DNA from: Pseudomonas alkylphenolica
Lineage (GTDB): Bacteria > Pseudomonadota > Gammaproteobacteria > Pseudomonadales > Pseudomonadaceae
Reading direction: 5' to 3'
NCBI RefSeq assembly: GCF_016009175.1
Contig: NZ_JADUCM010000023.1
Span: 1-64,000 of the forward strand
DNA: 64,000 bases
Within the stretch, counting starts at the first letter, position 1; each line of letters opens with the position of its first letter. The position numbers and the translations under genes were made by a program. The notes below the pieces were generated by a model. It made no database searches. It saw nothing but the letters and a program-made list of their open reading frames with translations, and was not told the origin of the DNA. Shown here piece after piece: positions 45,890 to 54,945 of this stretch.

Positions 45890-45915
45890 TGGGGGCAAAA
45901 TTGGGGGCACAGTTT
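45890..45915 (+). repeat. Right TGGGGGCA-type border repeat
   Basis: TGGGGGCA-AAAT-TGGGGGCA with a trailing AGTTT. Twenty of 26 bases match 29907-29932 in the same orientation. Confidence 0.45.
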
Positions 45916-45957
45916 TAAGAATCCATCCTGAAACTACCGTCCTTGAGCCAAGTCAAA

Positions 45958-45987
45958 ATGTTCTTCGGGGATCCGGACAGTCTCTGA
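45958..45987 (+). repeat. Right copy of LysR 3' end, putative attR
   Basis: Reads MFFGDPDSL then TGA, matching the end of the LysR gene at 29794-29823 at 22 of 30 bases. The preceding codons (SLSQVK) also vaguely resemble the gene's WLRSRIQ. Confidence 0.55.
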
Positions 45988-46053
45988 GCACTACATTGCT
46001 GCACTCGGAGACGGCCCTCTTGAAGAGCCATCCCTGACATCAAGCGCCAAGCC

Positions 46054-46410
46054 CTACTGTTGCGCGGTCCAGACCGCCAGCTCATAGCCGTCCGGGTCGA
46101 TGAAATGAAACCTGCGCCCACCTGGAAACGCAAAGGTTTCACGGCTGATGACGGCGCCAAGGCCTTGAAGACGCTGCTGCACCGCATCAAGGTCATCCGC
46201 ATACAGGATGATCAATGGCCCGCCCGGCCGCACAGCCTCGCCGGTAGTAAAACCACCGGTGAGCCGGCCATCGCTGAATTCGGTATAGCTCGGGCCGTAG
46301 TCAACGAATGTCCAGCCAAATGCCGCGCCGTAGAAAGCTTTGCTGCAAGCAATATCGCTGACGTTGAACTCAATGTTGTCGATCTGACGATCATTCCCTC
46401 GAACACTCAT
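46054..46410 (-). CDS. VOC-family protein (glyoxalase/bleomycin-resistance fold)
   Basis: Small metalloprotein-like fold of 118 residues. The pattern IDNIEFNVSDIACSKAFYGAAFGWTFVDYGPSYTEF and the closing FHFIDPDGYELAVW fit the VOC superfamily. The start is the ATG giving MSVRGNDRQ, with aaggagcc upstream. No substrate can be assigned. It is the first core gene right of the island and follows the exported M20 hydrolase, in the same direction but with a 77-base gap. Confidence 0.88.
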   Translation of the reverse strand: MSVRGNDRQIDNIEFNVSDIACSKAFYGAAFGWTFVDYGPSYTEFSDGRLTGGFTTGEAVRPGGPLIILYADDLDAVQQRLQGLGAVISRETFAFPGGRRFHFIDPDGYELAVWTAQQ

Positions 46411-46487
46411 GCCTGGCTCCTTGCTGGATGATGGCGGCAGCCATGGGGTGTACACCCCATGGCGGTCAAAAACAACAGCGTTGGCGT

Positions 46488-47804
46488 TTAACGTGATGCG
46501 TAGTTGAGCACAAACTGCACATGCGCCTTCACCCCAGTCGCCAGGGTCGCGTCGTCGGCAGTGAAGTAAGGGCTGTGGTTGTTGGCGGCCTTGCTCATGT
46601 CTTCGCCCTCCGGCGTCGCGCCGAGAAACACGAACAGGCCCGGGACTTTCTGCGCGTAAAAAGCGAAGTCTTCACTGGGTGAGAGCGAGGCCGGCAAGCG
46701 CTCCACCTTGCCGGGCGCCGCCTTTTCCAGGGCCGTCACCATGGCCTGGGTGAGTGCCGGGTCGTTCACGGTCACCGGCGCGTAAGGCACCAGCTGCAGC
46801 TTGGCCGTGGTGGCGTAGCTGCTGGCGATGTTGCCGACCATCGCCGGCATCTGCTCAAGGATGCCGGCGCGGATGTCCGGGTGATTTGAGCGGATGGTGC
46901 CGGTCATGACCACGGACTCGGGGATGATGTTGCTGGCGGTACCGCCGTTGATCGAGCCGACACTGATCACGCCCATGCCCTTGGTCAGGTCGCTGCGCCG
47001 GCTCACCAGGGTCTGCAGGCCGTTGACGATCTGGGCGCTGGCGACAATCGGATCGCTGCCGGTCCAGGGCGCGGAGCCGTGGGTCTGCCGGCCGCTGACG
47101 GTGATGCGAAATTCGTCATCGCTGTTGAGCACCGGCCCGGCCTTGTAATACAGGTGCCCCGTCGGGTAACCGGCCATTACGTGCACGCCGAACACCGCCT
47201 CCACCTTGGGCGAGTCGAGGGCGCCGTCGCGGATCATCGCGCGGGCACCGGCGACGCTGCTGGTGTCAAAGTCATCGGCGTCCGCCGCGCCCTCCTCCGC
47301 CGGCTGGAACAGGAACACCACGGTGCCGGCGATCTGTTCACGGTGTTCGGCCAGCACTTTGGCAGCGCCCAGCAGCATCGCCGTGTGGGTATCGTGACCG
47401 CAGGCGTGCATGACCGGCACCGTTTTGCCCAGGCGCAGGCCCTGTACCTTGCTGGCGAACTGCAAGCCGGTCATTTCCTTCACCGGCAAAGCGTCCATGT
47501 CGGCGCGCAGGGCCACCACCGGGCCGGGCTTGCCACCCTTCAAGACGCCGACCACGCCGGTCTTGCCGACTCCGGTACGCACCTCGATGCCCGAGGCACG
47601 CAGCTGTTCGGCCACCAATGCTGCGGTGCGCACTTCCATGTTGCCCAGCTCCGGGTGCTGGTGAATGTCGTGGCGCCATTCGATCACTTGCGGGTTGACT
47701 GCCGTTACCGCGGCTTCGACCCAATCGCTTTCGGCGGCCTGACTCGCCGAGGCGATCAGCAAGCCCAACAGGGTGAAGGATAAACAAGCCGGTTTTTTGC
47801 GCAT
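46488..47804 (-). CDS. Exported M20-family amidohydrolase
   Basis: Metallo-amidohydrolase of 438 residues with a signal peptide (MRKKPACLSFTLLGLLIASASQA), so periplasmic. The binuclear site shows as HACGHDTHTAML and PAEEGA, and the lid domain has HGSAPWTG. M20D enzymes hydrolyse N-acyl amino acids, indole conjugates or hippurate-like amides. It lies 46 bases after the OprD-type porin, so it probably acts on what the porin lets in. It is the last gene in the amidohydrolase operon. Confidence 0.93.
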   Translation of the reverse strand: MRKKPACLSFTLLGLLIASASQAAESDWVEAAVTAVNPQVIEWRHDIHQHPELGNMEVRTAALVAEQLRASGIEVRTGVGKTGVVGVLKGGKPGPVVALRADMDALPVKEMTGLQFASKVQGLRLGKTVPVMHACGHDTHTAMLLGAAKVLAEHREQIAGTVVFLFQPAEEGAADADDFDTSSVAGARAMIRDGALDSPKVEAVFGVHVMAGYPTGHLYYKAGPVLNSDDEFRITVSGRQTHGSAPWTGSDPIVASAQIVNGLQTLVSRRSDLTKGMGVISVGSINGGTASNIIPESVVMTGTIRSNHPDIRAGILEQMPAMVGNIASSYATTAKLQLVPYAPVTVNDPALTQAMVTALEKAAPGKVERLPASLSPSEDFAFYAQKVPGLFVFLGATPEGEDMSKAANNHSPYFTADDATLATGVKAHVQFVLNYASR

Positions 47805-47850
47805 GGTCAAGGTGTCCTTGTGGTGCTGTTCTTGTTGGTTTGTTTTGAAC

Positions 47851-49173
47851 TCAGAAGAGGCGCAGCGGCCACTCCACAATCAGCATGTGCATGCTGATAT
47901 CGCCATCGGGCTGGCCACGCATGGCGTTGTGATAACCCTCGCGCAAACGCACTTTCAGGCCTTTGGCAGTGCCGCTCTGAACGACGTAACGCGCCTCCAG
48001 ATCCAGCTCCTGATGCTGCGCATCGTCGGCGGCCGACCACGCCTGGTAATTAGGGTTGGGTGAGCGACTGATGTCGTAGCCGTACACATAACGGCTCATG
48101 AAACTCAAACCCGGCAGGCCGTAAGGGGCCATATCCAGGTCGTAGCGCAGCTGCCAGGATTTTTCGTTGGGGCCGTTGAAGTCCGAGGCCATCACCGGAT
48201 TGCTCAGGTAGATGGAGTTGCCGAACGCACCCGAGCCGTTGTTGCCAAAACCGATGTAGTCGAACGGGGTGTCGCCAATGATCCGCTGGAAGCCAAGGCT
48301 TAGCTTATGGTTGAGCCAGGTGTAGGCGACCTGGGTGGAAAACGCGGTGGTGTCGATGTCACCGGCCCTGGCCTGACCGGCATCGTTGGTTTGGTAGGCA
48401 TTGACGTCGAGGTCGATCCGCGACGCCGGATCAAGGGTCCAGCGGTAGGTACTGCCGACATAGTACTGGTGCCACAGGTCCTGAAAATCGGCCCCGTAAA
48501 GGCTCACCGCCCATTGATCATTCAAGGCATAGCGAGCGCCGGCGAAATCGACTGCGCGCGTCTGGATGTTGGCGTAGTTGGCCCACAGCCCGCCCTTGCT
48601 GCTGGTCGAGGACGGCTCGGTGCCCGCGGTGAAGTGCCCGCCTTCAAGCAACAAACCGGCGAGGTCTTCACTGCTCAGCAGAAAACCGGTGGCCGTGCTG
48701 GGAAATACCCGGGTGTCGGAGGTTGCAAACACCGGGTTGGTGACCTGCATCTGGCCGTAGCGCAGTTGCGTTTGTCCGTAGCGTGCCTTGACCAGCGCAC
48801 CGGCCCTGCCGAAGCTGCGCTGGGCTTCGCCTTCCTTGTTCATCTGCACCGTGCCGTAGCCGGCATGGCCATCGCCGCCATCGAGCTTGAAACCGCTGTA
48901 AGCGAACGCATCAACCCCCAGCCCCAGCGTCCCTTGGGTAAAACCGGAATTGAAGTTGGCTTTCAAGCCGAGCGACACGTCGTGCGGATCGCGCCTGTTG
49001 TTGGGGCGGCGGTCATGGCCATCACCCTTGATCTGGTTGTTGAGGACGACCGAGCGCGTGCTCAGCAGCAATTCGCTGTCCTCGATGAAGCCGTGTTCGC
49101 CCGCCGTCGACAGCAACGGAAAAACGGTCACGCAGGCGATTACCAGCGGCCGGGAGGTCGAAAGAAAAGTCAT
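47851..49173 (-). CDS. OprD-family outer-membrane porin
   Basis: Substrate-specific porin of 440 residues with a signal peptide (LVIACVTVFPLLSTAG) and the OprD start of the mature protein (GFIEDSELLLSTRSVVLNNQIKG, with RDPHDVS later). It ends in a terminal aromatic residue (WPLRLF), the usual outer-membrane assembly signal. I took the ATG at 49173; one four codons upstream also exists. It lies in an operon between an MHS transporter and an exported M20 hydrolase, implying uptake of an amide or N-acyl amino acid. Confidence 0.93.
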   Translation of the reverse strand: MTFLSTSRPLVIACVTVFPLLSTAGEHGFIEDSELLLSTRSVVLNNQIKGDGHDRRPNNRRDPHDVSLGLKANFNSGFTQGTLGLGVDAFAYSGFKLDGGDGHAGYGTVQMNKEGEAQRSFGRAGALVKARYGQTQLRYGQMQVTNPVFATSDTRVFPSTATGFLLSSEDLAGLLLEGGHFTAGTEPSSTSSKGGLWANYANIQTRAVDFAGARYALNDQWAVSLYGADFQDLWHQYYVGSTYRWTLDPASRIDLDVNAYQTNDAGQARAGDIDTTAFSTQVAYTWLNHKLSLGFQRIIGDTPFDYIGFGNNGSGAFGNSIYLSNPVMASDFNGPNEKSWQLRYDLDMAPYGLPGLSFMSRYVYGYDISRSPNPNYQAWSAADDAQHQELDLEARYVVQSGTAKGLKVRLREGYHNAMRGQPDGDISMHMLIVEWPLRLF

Positions 49174-49253
49174 GCAGGTATCCATCGCAAGGGGCGCTCG
49201 AAGCGCTTGTTGTTATTGTTCAGTCATCGTTGCCAGCCGCCGTGGCCGGCGGT

Positions 49254-50555
49254 CTAGTCCAGCGGTTTGCCGGCGGTCTCCTTGACCAGCGAAAGCCCGG
49301 CGAGGGTGGCGCACAGGCACACCATCACGTAGAACGCCGGTGCGTGGTTGTCGCCTGTGAGGCTGATCAGGCCAGTGGCGAAGAACTGCGCGAACCCGCC
49401 GAATATCGAGACGCCCAGGCAGTACACCAGCGACAGCCCGGAGGCGCGGATAGCCCGCGGGAACAGCTCGGTGAGCATCACCACCGACGGTCCGGTGATC
49501 AGTACCAGGAAAAAGGTGCAGACCAGCGACACACCCAGCAAAGTGAGCAACGTCGGGTAGTGGGTCATCAACACGAAGGCCGGGTAGATCAACAGCAGCA
49601 TCGGGATGCTACCGAGGGCGATGGTGCGCCGCCGACCGATGCGATCACTGAGCTTGCCCGCCCACAGCGACAGCATGATCTGCACCAGGGCACCCAGGCA
49701 CGAGGCGCCAATGCCGGTGGACATCGGCAGCTTGAGCACGGCGACGGTGTAGTTGGTCATGTAGTCGAGCACGATATAGCTGCTGGCAGTGCCGCCGATG
49801 GTCATCAGCACGCCGGCCACCAGTACGCGGCGGTGCCGGGTAAAAATCAGCTGCAGTGCTGAGGTCTTGGCTTCGCCGGGCGTTGCATGCTCTGCGGTTT
49901 CCTGCAGGTGGCGGCGGATGTAGACACCGAGCGGCAGAATCAGCAAACCGACCAGAAATGGAATGCGCCAGCCCCAGCTTTCGAGCGCTTCAGTGCTCAG
50001 GCTGGTAGTCAGGGCCAGGCTGACGACCGAGCCCAACAGAAAGCTCAGGCCCTGGCTAAAGAACTGCCAACTGCCATAGAAGCCCCGGTTGTGGTCATCG
50101 GCGTACTCCATCAGCATCGCCGTCGAGGCACCGACTTCACCACCAATAGCGAAACCCTGTATCAGCCGCGCGGCGACAATCATCAGCGGTGCAGCCAGGC
50201 CTATCTGCGCATAGGTGGGTGCGCACGCCAGTACGGTCGAGCCCACGGCCATCAAGCTCAATGTCAACAACATCGCCGGACGGCGCCCGACGCGGTCGGC
50301 ATAGGCGCCAATGATCAGGCCGCCCAGCGGGCGCATGACAAAGCCCAGGCCAAACGTCGCCAATGCCAGCAGCAATTGGCTGAGCTCGCTCTGTGCCGGG
50401 AAAAACTGCCGGCCGATCAGCGTGGCGAAGAAGCTGAAGACGGAAAACTCGAAGAACTCCAGCGCCGAACCCAGGGTGATCGCAGCGATGGCACGGGTAC
50501 TGATCGACGGGCGGCCAATGGCAACATTGGCCGCCGGGATAACGGTAACGGACAT
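49254..50555 (-). CDS. MHS-family metabolite:H+ symporter
   Basis: Inner-membrane MFS transporter of 433 residues, MHS (ShiA/ProP/KgtP-like) branch. It has LGSALEFFEFSVFSFFATLIGRQFFP in the first helices, the PLGG...GAYADRVGRRPAM loop motif and EVGASTAMLMEYA. The start ATG follows agaggag. It sits between the cytoplasmic M20 hydrolase and the porin gene, so it probably imports a carboxylate or N-acyl amino acid released or passed through in the periplasm. Confidence 0.92.
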   Translation of the reverse strand: MSVTVIPAANVAIGRPSISTRAIAAITLGSALEFFEFSVFSFFATLIGRQFFPAQSELSQLLLALATFGLGFVMRPLGGLIIGAYADRVGRRPAMLLTLSLMAVGSTVLACAPTYAQIGLAAPLMIVAARLIQGFAIGGEVGASTAMLMEYADDHNRGFYGSWQFFSQGLSFLLGSVVSLALTTSLSTEALESWGWRIPFLVGLLILPLGVYIRRHLQETAEHATPGEAKTSALQLIFTRHRRVLVAGVLMTIGGTASSYIVLDYMTNYTVAVLKLPMSTGIGASCLGALVQIMLSLWAGKLSDRIGRRRTIALGSIPMLLLIYPAFVLMTHYPTLLTLLGVSLVCTFFLVLITGPSVVMLTELFPRAIRASGLSLVYCLGVSIFGGFAQFFATGLISLTGDNHAPAFYVMVCLCATLAGLSLVKETAGKPLD

Positions 50556-50609
50556 GACAACTCCTCTGGCCCGCTGCACTCACAGCAGCGGGCAGGCAGG
50601 CGGCGAGAT

Positions 50610-51788
50610 TCAGGCCAGAAAGGTTTCGACCAGACGTACCCAGTAAGTAGCACCCAGCGCCAGGCAGTCGTCATTGAAGTCGTAACCGGGGTTGTGCACC
50701 ATGCAGCCCCCTTCCCCATCGCCATTGCCGATCAGCAAATAGCTGCCAGGGCAATGCTGGAGCATGACGGCGAAATCTTCGCTGCCGGTCAGTGGCGCGG
50801 TCTCGCTGATCACCCCTTCGCTACCCAGCCAGTCGAGGGCCACCTGGCGTGCGAACGCTGTCGGTTGCTCATGATTGACCAGCGGCGGGAAGCGCTGCGC
50901 TTCATCGACCAGCACCTGCACCGTGGCACCGAAGCTGGCAGCCTGCGCCTGGGCCAGTGCGGTGATGCGTTCGATCAACTGGTCGCGCACCGCCAGCGTA
51001 AGGGCGCGTACGCTCAGTTGCAGTTCCGCGTGTTCAGGAATGACGTTGGCGGCAATACCGGCATGGAACGCACCGACCGAAACGACGGCGCAGTCGAGCG
51101 GGTCGATATTGCGCGCTACCACGCTCTGCAAAGCCATGACGATGGCAGCGCCGACCAGCACCGGGTCGATGGCCTTGTGCGGCATGGCGCCATGGCCACC
51201 GACGCCGTGGATGCGGATCGTCACGGTGTCGGTCGAGGCCATGAAAGGGCCGCTGCGAAAGCCGAACTTGCCGACCGGCAGCCCCGGCATATTGTGCATT
51301 GCGAACACCGCGTCACACGGGAAGCGCTCAAACAGGCCGTCCTCCAGCATGCGCCGGGCACCGCCATCACCCTCCTCGGCCGGCTGGAAAATCAGCGTCA
51401 GCGTTCCCTCGAACGCTGGGTGCTGTGCCAGGTACTTTGCGGCGGTCAGGAGCATGGCGCTATGCCCGTCATGGCCGCACGCATGCATCTTGCCCTCGTG
51501 CTTGCTGGCGTAAGGCAGGCCGGTCTGCTCGGTAATCGGCAATGCGTCCATGTCGGCACGCAGGCCAATCACCTTCTGGGCGCTGCCACGTTGCAATCGT
51601 CCGACTACACCGGTGCCACCGAGCCCGCGATGCACTTCATAGCCCCACTCCTGGAGCTTGGCGGCGATCAGGTCACTGGTGGCGAACTCTTCGAAGCTGA
51701 GTTCCGGGTGGGCATGCAAATGCTGGCGCAAAGCGATCATTTCATCTTCGATGGCCTGGATGCCGGGTAGCACGGACGGGTGTGTCAT
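50610..51788 (-). CDS. Cytoplasmic M20-family amidohydrolase (hippurate hydrolase-like)
   Basis: M20D amidohydrolase of 392 residues without signal peptide. The metal-site motifs are MHACGHDGHSAML and PAEEGDGG; H in GVGGHGAMPHKAID is the lid histidine. The second segment HPELSFEEFATS is the family N-terminal hallmark. I chose ATG 51788 because upstream codons look non-native. It heads the operon, with its LysR gene divergent at 51922. The pair of exported and cytoplasmic M20 enzymes suggests stepwise hydrolysis or two compartments for one substrate class. Confidence 0.93.
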   Translation of the reverse strand: MTHPSVLPGIQAIEDEMIALRQHLHAHPELSFEEFATSDLIAAKLQEWGYEVHRGLGGTGVVGRLQRGSAQKVIGLRADMDALPITEQTGLPYASKHEGKMHACGHDGHSAMLLTAAKYLAQHPAFEGTLTLIFQPAEEGDGGARRMLEDGLFERFPCDAVFAMHNMPGLPVGKFGFRSGPFMASTDTVTIRIHGVGGHGAMPHKAIDPVLVGAAIVMALQSVVARNIDPLDCAVVSVGAFHAGIAANVIPEHAELQLSVRALTLAVRDQLIERITALAQAQAASFGATVQVLVDEAQRFPPLVNHEQPTAFARQVALDWLGSEGVISETAPLTGSEDFAVMLQHCPGSYLLIGNGDGEGGCMVHNPGYDFNDDCLALGATYWVRLVETFLA

Positions 51789-51875
51789 GGCGTTTCCTGT
51801 TGTTGTTTTTCCCAGAGCTGGGCATGCTGGGGAAATCATAGGGTGACGTTCCGTGGCCTCGGAAGTCCGCAAAAC

Positions 51876-51891
51876 GGTTGGGCTGACAACC
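51876..51891. promoter_or_regulatory. GGTTG-N6-CAACC palindrome, possible LysR site
   Basis: Five-base perfect arms with spacer GGCTGA, 31 bases before the LysR ATG in the divergent region. Candidate operator for the amidohydrolase operon; positional inference only. Confidence 0.35.
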
Positions 51892-51921
51892 AAAGGTTTA
51901 CGCTCAACAGCAAGGGAAACG

Positions 51922-52875
51922 ATGAAGCTGCATCAACTCCAGGCACTGGTGGCCATTGCCGATTGCGGCAGTATCCGGGCTGCCGCGCGCAAACTTGACG
52001 TCTCACAGACCGCCATCTCGAAGGCGCTGCGTGAGCTTGAAACGCACCTGCAACTGCCACTGCTGGTGCGCAACGCCAGCGGCGTGGGGCTGACGGTGTA
52101 CGGACGCTCACTGCTGCTGCATGCCAGGCAGATGCTCGGGCAGCTCGAACAGGCGCAACTGGAACTGACCCACCTCAAGGGCCATATCGAAGGCCACTTG
52201 CGCTTTGCCATCTCGCCATGGATGGGCATGGCGTTGTTGCCGGAAGTCGTGCAGCTGTTTCGCCAACGCATGCCGAAAGTGCGACTGGAGATCTTCGAAG
52301 GCTTGATGGCCGTCACCTTGCCGCGCCTGCGCGAAGGCACCATGGACTTCGCCATCGGGCTGGTCTCTGCCCTGCTGCCACGCCCGGAATTTGCCTGTGA
52401 TCCGCTGCTGTCCTACCAGATGGCGGTGATCGCCCGCAGTGATCACCCGAAACGCGGCAGCCGCTCCATCCATGAGCTGCTGGACCAGGACTGGGTGGTC
52501 AATTATCCGGACACCGGCCACGAAGACTTCATGACCGAACTGTTCTGGCAACACAGCGCACAGATCCCGGTCGAACAGGTACAGCGCGCCCAGTCGTTGC
52601 AGTTGATGCTGTCGCTGATGGAGCAGACCGACATGCTCGGCTATTGCCCCGAGCCCATGCTCACGGTGCCGATCTACCGCGAACGGGTTGCCCGGCTGGA
52701 CCTGGCGGAAAAATTCGCTACCGACACCATCGGTATCGTCACACCGCGCAATACCCAGCTCGGCACGGCAGCGCAGTGCTTCGTCGACTGCCTGCTCCAG
52801 GTCATCCGCCGTCGCGCCCGCTCGTCTAAAACGGACGACAGGCAGTTGTTCGACACGCTCAGGCTGCTGATCTGA
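51922..52875 (+). CDS. LysR-family regulator of the amidohydrolase operon
   Basis: Regulator of 317 residues. The N-terminus MKLHQLQALVAIADCGSIRAAARKLDVSQTAISKAL gives the winged helix; the ATG follows caaggga. The effector domain (about 90-290) resembles the CbbR/TsaR/GltC-like groups. It is divergent from the M20D-MHS-OprD-M20 operon with a 133-base spacer, which makes it the likely activator. Ligand unknown, presumably the amide substrate or its product. Confidence 0.93.
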   Translation: MKLHQLQALVAIADCGSIRAAARKLDVSQTAISKALRELETHLQLPLLVRNASGVGLTVYGRSLLLHARQMLGQLEQAQLELTHLKGHIEGHLRFAISPWMGMALLPEVVQLFRQRMPKVRLEIFEGLMAVTLPRLREGTMDFAIGLVSALLPRPEFACDPLLSYQMAVIARSDHPKRGSRSIHELLDQDWVVNYPDTGHEDFMTELFWQHSAQIPVEQVQRAQSLQLMLSLMEQTDMLGYCPEPMLTVPIYRERVARLDLAEKFATDTIGIVTPRNTQLGTAAQCFVDCLLQVIRRRARSSKTDDRQLFDTLRLLI

Positions 52876-52992
52876 GCCGGCCGCCCTCACTTAAGTAACT
52901 GCACCTTGTCCCCCGTCACTGTCTTGTGAGGTGAATTGGCTATGCTGACCCTGCGATAAATCAAGCGCACTCAGAGAGACAAGGAGGCATTT

Positions 52993-54003
52993 ATGAAAGC
53001 GGCTGTTGTTGCAAAAGGACAACGCGTGGACGTGGTCGAGAAAACCCTGCGGCCCCTCAAGCACGGCGAAGCGCTCCTGAAGATGCAGTGCTGCGGGGTC
53101 TGCCACACCGACCTGCACGTCAAAAACGGCGATTTCGGCGACAAGACCGGGGTAATTCTCGGCCATGAGGGTATCGGCGTCGTCCAGGAAGTAGGCCCCG
53201 GTGTCACGTCGCTCAAACCCGGCGACCGTGCCAGTGTGGCGTGGTTCTATCAAGGCTGCGGGCATTGCGAGTACTGCACCAGCGGCAACGAAACGCTGTG
53301 CCGCGACGTGAAGAACTCCGGCTACACGGTGGACGGTGGCATGGCCGAGGCATGCATCGTGATGGCCGACTACTCGGTGAAAGTGCCGGACGGACTCGAT
53401 TCTGCCGCCGCCAGCAGCGTAACCTGCGCAGGCGTCACGACCTACAAGGCGGTGAAGATCTCCAACGTCCGCCCCGGGCAGTGGATTGCGATCTACGGCC
53501 TCGGTGGCCTCGGCAACCTGGCCCTGCAATACGCCAAGAACGTCTTCAATGCCCGGGTGATCGCCGTCGATGTCAACGACGAGCAGCTGCGCTTTGCCAG
53601 CGAAATGGGCGCCGACCTGGTGGTCAACTCACGTACCGAGGATGCTGCGAAAATCATCCAGGAGAAAACCGGTGGTGCCCACGCCGCGGTGGTCACCGCA
53701 GTCGCCAAGGCAGCGTTCGACTCGGCAGTCGACGCGCTGCGCGCAGGCGGGCGTCTGGTCGCGGTCGGGCTGCCGTCTGAAGCCATGAACCTGAACATTC
53801 CCCGGCTGGTGCTCGACGGCATCGAGGTGGTCGGCTCGTTGGTGGGCACCCGCCAGGACCTGCAGGAGGCGTTCGAGTTTGCTGCCCAAGGCAAAGTCGT
53901 ACCCAAAGTGACCCTGCGTCCGATCGAAGACATCAACGAGATCTTCGACGAAATGCTGGAAGGGAAAATCAAAGGCCGCATGGTGATCGATTTTGGTGGC
54001 TAA
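52993..54003 (+). CDS. adhP: Zinc-dependent alcohol dehydrogenase AdhP-like
   Basis: NAD-linked medium-chain alcohol dehydrogenase of 336 residues. Catalytic zinc ligands lie in CGVCHTDLH and GHEGIG, and the structural zinc site is CGHCEYCTSGNETLC. The cofactor motif is GLGGLGNLALQYAK and Asp in AVDVNDEQL suggests NAD. Similar P. putida enzymes oxidise ethanol and short alcohols. It stands alone, with aaggagg upstream at good spacing. The gene directly follows the LysR gene on the same strand but probably has its own promoter. Confidence 0.94.
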   Translation: MKAAVVAKGQRVDVVEKTLRPLKHGEALLKMQCCGVCHTDLHVKNGDFGDKTGVILGHEGIGVVQEVGPGVTSLKPGDRASVAWFYQGCGHCEYCTSGNETLCRDVKNSGYTVDGGMAEACIVMADYSVKVPDGLDSAAASSVTCAGVTTYKAVKISNVRPGQWIAIYGLGGLGNLALQYAKNVFNARVIAVDVNDEQLRFASEMGADLVVNSRTEDAAKIIQEKTGGAHAAVVTAVAKAAFDSAVDALRAGGRLVAVGLPSEAMNLNIPRLVLDGIEVVGSLVGTRQDLQEAFEFAAQGKVVPKVTLRPIEDINEIFDEMLEGKIKGRMVIDFGG

Positions 54004-54171
54004 ACGCTGAAGTCTGCGCCTCGGCACAGGTCCACGGGCCGGTGCCGAGGCATTAGCGCACGGTGAGCAGCGACACGACGGCTGGTGCCTGACAATCAGC
54101 GCCCGGCGTTCTTTACTTGCACACAACAGCGCTGTGCAAGCCTGCACGCCAGCGACAGGATCAAACCTGAA

Positions 54172-54468
54172 ATGATCGGTTTATCAGCACGTCCACGCCC
54201 GCCCATCACCCTTTCATTGCTGCTCGCCTTTGGCCTTGCACTGACAGCGGGGTGTTCGAACAAAGCCTCGAAAGCACGCTATGCCTATGCAAATGCTGGC
54301 TCCAGCTGCTACGCCAAGGCGCTGCCCACCGCAGGCGAAGGAGGATTGGCCTGGGGCTCGACGATGCACATGGCGCGCACCAAGTCGATGAACAATTGCA
54401 TACGCTATGCCGGTCGCTCCGGTGGTACGCCCAATACCTGCAAAGTGGTGCTGGCCGAGTGCAAGTAA
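54172..54468 (+). CDS. Small lipoprotein of unknown function
   Basis: Protein of 98 residues. The start at the ATG yields a basic region, a hydrophobic core (LSLLLAFGLALTAG) and a lipobox LTAGC, so it should be lipidated at the cysteine near residue 28. The mature part has four further cysteines and is basic. The frame is open upstream to 54085, but that version would bury the signal. I do not recognise the family. Confidence 0.7.
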   Translation: MIGLSARPRPPITLSLLLAFGLALTAGCSNKASKARYAYANAGSSCYAKALPTAGEGGLAWGSTMHMARTKSMNNCIRYAGRSGGTPNTCKVVLAECK

Positions 54469-54503
54469 TCGATCGTCTGGCAAGACGATAGCGGGCCGCC
54501 CCC

Positions 54504-54764
54504 TCAGACCACTTCACGCCCCCTGAGTACATCCGGGTCAAGCGCCAGGCGTTGCTGTTCATGGATATGTCCAACCAGCGTGAAGACGTCGTGACAACTG
54601 GTCACACTGTCCAGGCGTACTTCTGTCACAAACAGATTACCGCCGTGCCCCAGACGAATGGTCAGCCACTCGCCGTCATCACAGGAAGCTTCGCAGTGCT
54701 CCGGCGCGAACGCCTGCTCGATAAGTTGCCGCAGTTCAAGTGTGGAAACGCCAATCAATGACAT
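54504..54764 (-). CDS. DUF1652-like small protein
   Basis: Protein of 86 residues beginning MSLIGVSTLELRQLIEQAFAPEHCEASCDDG. The pattern ELRQLIE.AFAP..CE.....ITV-type followed by ..LxxxRxI is that of the DUF1652 family common in pseudomonads, whose function is unknown. The start is chosen seven codons inside the longest frame. Opposite strand to both neighbours. Confident as a gene, less so as a family assignment. Confidence 0.75.
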   Translation of the reverse strand: MSLIGVSTLELRQLIEQAFAPEHCEASCDDGEWLTIRLGHGGNLFVTEVRLDSVTSCHDVFTLVGHIHEQQRLALDPDVLRGREVV

Positions 54765-54945
54765 GGTGTAACCCTCATGTCGCATGGGCCCAGACTCTCA
54801 ATTACCACTCAACGCCCACAGATGCCAATTGATAAAGCGATGGCACTGGTCGAAATCCGATTGAATTTTTCCACCGCCGCCGGACTCATTACCTTCAGTA
54901 GCCGTATTTTCCTGTTCACTGCCCGGAAAGGATCGTCACTGGCCC

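Larger units (their letters stand above)
29794..45987. mobile_element. Genomic island carrying defence systems
   Basis: About 16.2 kb bounded by a duplicated LysR 3' end and, just inside, by imperfect TGGGGCA-type direct repeats. It contains transposase fragments at both ends and DNA-defence type genes in between. The base composition and codon use look less GC-rich than the flanks. No integrase, relaxase or phage structural gene is present, so it is a relic, a satellite mobilised in trans, or a passively transferred segment. Confidence 0.68.
45258..46053. other. Right island margin with insertion-sequence scraps
   Basis: There is no intact gene. It holds IS66-like and IS5-like transposase fragments, a TGGGGGCA repeat, the diverged LysR 3'-end copy and then core sequence up to the VOC gene. 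A 53-codon frame at 45296-45457 overlaps the IS66 fragment in another frame and I do not call it. Confidence 0.65.
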
